A stretch of 64,000 bases of DNA, taken from positions 1-64,000 of the forward strand of contig CAKQME010000014.1 in NCBI GenBank assembly GCA_934254815.1. Direction: 5' to 3'. This DNA comes from an uncultured Clostridia bacterium. Lineage in GTDB: Bacteria; Bacillota; Clostridia; Christensenellales; Borkfalkiaceae. Positions 63,679 to 64,000 of this stretch are shown in pieces. The position numbers and the translations under genes are program-made. The notes under the pieces are model-generated. The model had not been told where the DNA came from. It did no database searches and was given only the letters and a program-made list of their open reading frames with translations. How positions within the stretch are numbered: position 1 is the stretch's first letter; each line of letters opens with the position of its first letter.

Positions 63679-64000
63679 ACAGACTGATTTCGGACAGAAT
63701 ATTTCCGTAAAAAACGCCAAACTATGGTACGGAGATTTTCAGGCGTTGAAAGATATAAGTATAGAAATACCCGAACGTAAAGTTACGGCGTTTATAGGAC
63801 CTTCCGGTTGCGGAAAGTCGACTTTTTTGAAATGCTTCAACCGTATGAACGATTTGGTTGAGGGTTGCAGAATCGAGGGCGATTTCAGAATAGGCGACGT
63901 CGATATTTACGGCAAGGTAGACGTAAACGAGTTAAGGCGTAACGTGGGTATGGTTTTTCAGAAACCTAATCCGTTCCCTATGAGCGTTTACGATAACGTG
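63662..64000 (+). CDS. pstB: Phosphate transport ATP-binding protein PstB, partial
   Basis: The first 113 codons are visible and the gene runs off the right end. It begins MGKNIEQTDFGQNISVKNAK and has Walker A GPSGCGKSTFLKCFNRMNDL near residue 40, then the typical PstB RIGDVDIYGK and MVFQKPNPFPMSVYDNV. The ATG is inside the pstCA gene end. It drives phosphate import for the PstS-PstCA system. Confidence 0.95.
   Translation, partial: MGKNIEQTDFGQNISVKNAKLWYGDFQALKDISIEIPERKVTAFIGPSGCGKSTFLKCFNRMNDLVEGCRIEGDFRIGDVDIYGKVDVNELRRNVGMVFQKPNPFPMSVYDNV

Overview
The window is chromosomal DNA from a low- to mid-GC Gram-positive bacterium, most likely an uncultured gut-type member of the Clostridia. 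Three things support this: the sporulation genes spoIVA and cwlD; Firmicutes-style DnaA, RecF, Der, RadA and RNA polymerase; and abundant AGGAGG-type ribosome binding sites with TTGACA-N17-TATAAT promoters. BspA-type and Hint-domain surface proteins fit a gut Clostridia genome. I cannot name the species.

Layout. 0-4.9 kb: dnaA and mnmG overlap on the minus strand, with an unlisted 52-residue gene overlapping the end of mnmG; recF is divergent. 4.9-10 kb (plus): an Mrp/NBP35 ATPase, a DUF1461 membrane protein, a MATE exporter, a TIGR04076 protein, a flavoprotein and a methyltransferase. 10.5-17.7 kb (minus): spoIVA, der, a glycosyltransferase, an O-antigen-ligase-like protein, cwlD and a YugP-type protease; a cluster of DnaA boxes at 16.87-16.92 kb is a candidate origin. 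17.8-24.7 kb: two unknown proteins, a TetR-ABC operon, a MATE gene remnant, and a DUF1538 membrane protein with two PII-like regulators. 25-29 kb: a BspA-type lipoprotein, then yigZ-recX-birA. 29-31.4 kb: galE and tyrS. 31.48-37.2 kb: an AT-rich island bounded by an identical 26-bp direct repeat, carrying a 1470-residue secreted protein with a C-terminal Hint domain between two small related membrane proteins. 37.3-43.1 kb: a GntR-ABC-permease-giant LRR protein operon. 43.2-45 kb: a NifU-like/GGGtGRT gene pair. 45-52.3 kb: three small XRE regulators, an ABC exporter, radA, ispDF, an SGNH hydrolase and rqcP. 52.5-60.4 kb: rpoB-rpoC. 60.7-64 kb: a Pho-box-controlled pst operon running off the right end.

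A composite family of palindromic repeats recurs at about 0.1, 10.2, 17.75, 19.7, 45.8, 48.4 and 60.6 kb, nearly always at gene 3' ends. In several genes it contributes the stop codon.

The most interesting observations are the circularly permuted order of the PstS halves, the direct-repeat-flanked Hint island, the DnaA-box cluster 13 kb from dnaA, the stop-donating composite repeats, and two promoters placed so that their mRNAs should be leaderless. All family assignments are from reading the sequence; no database search was run.
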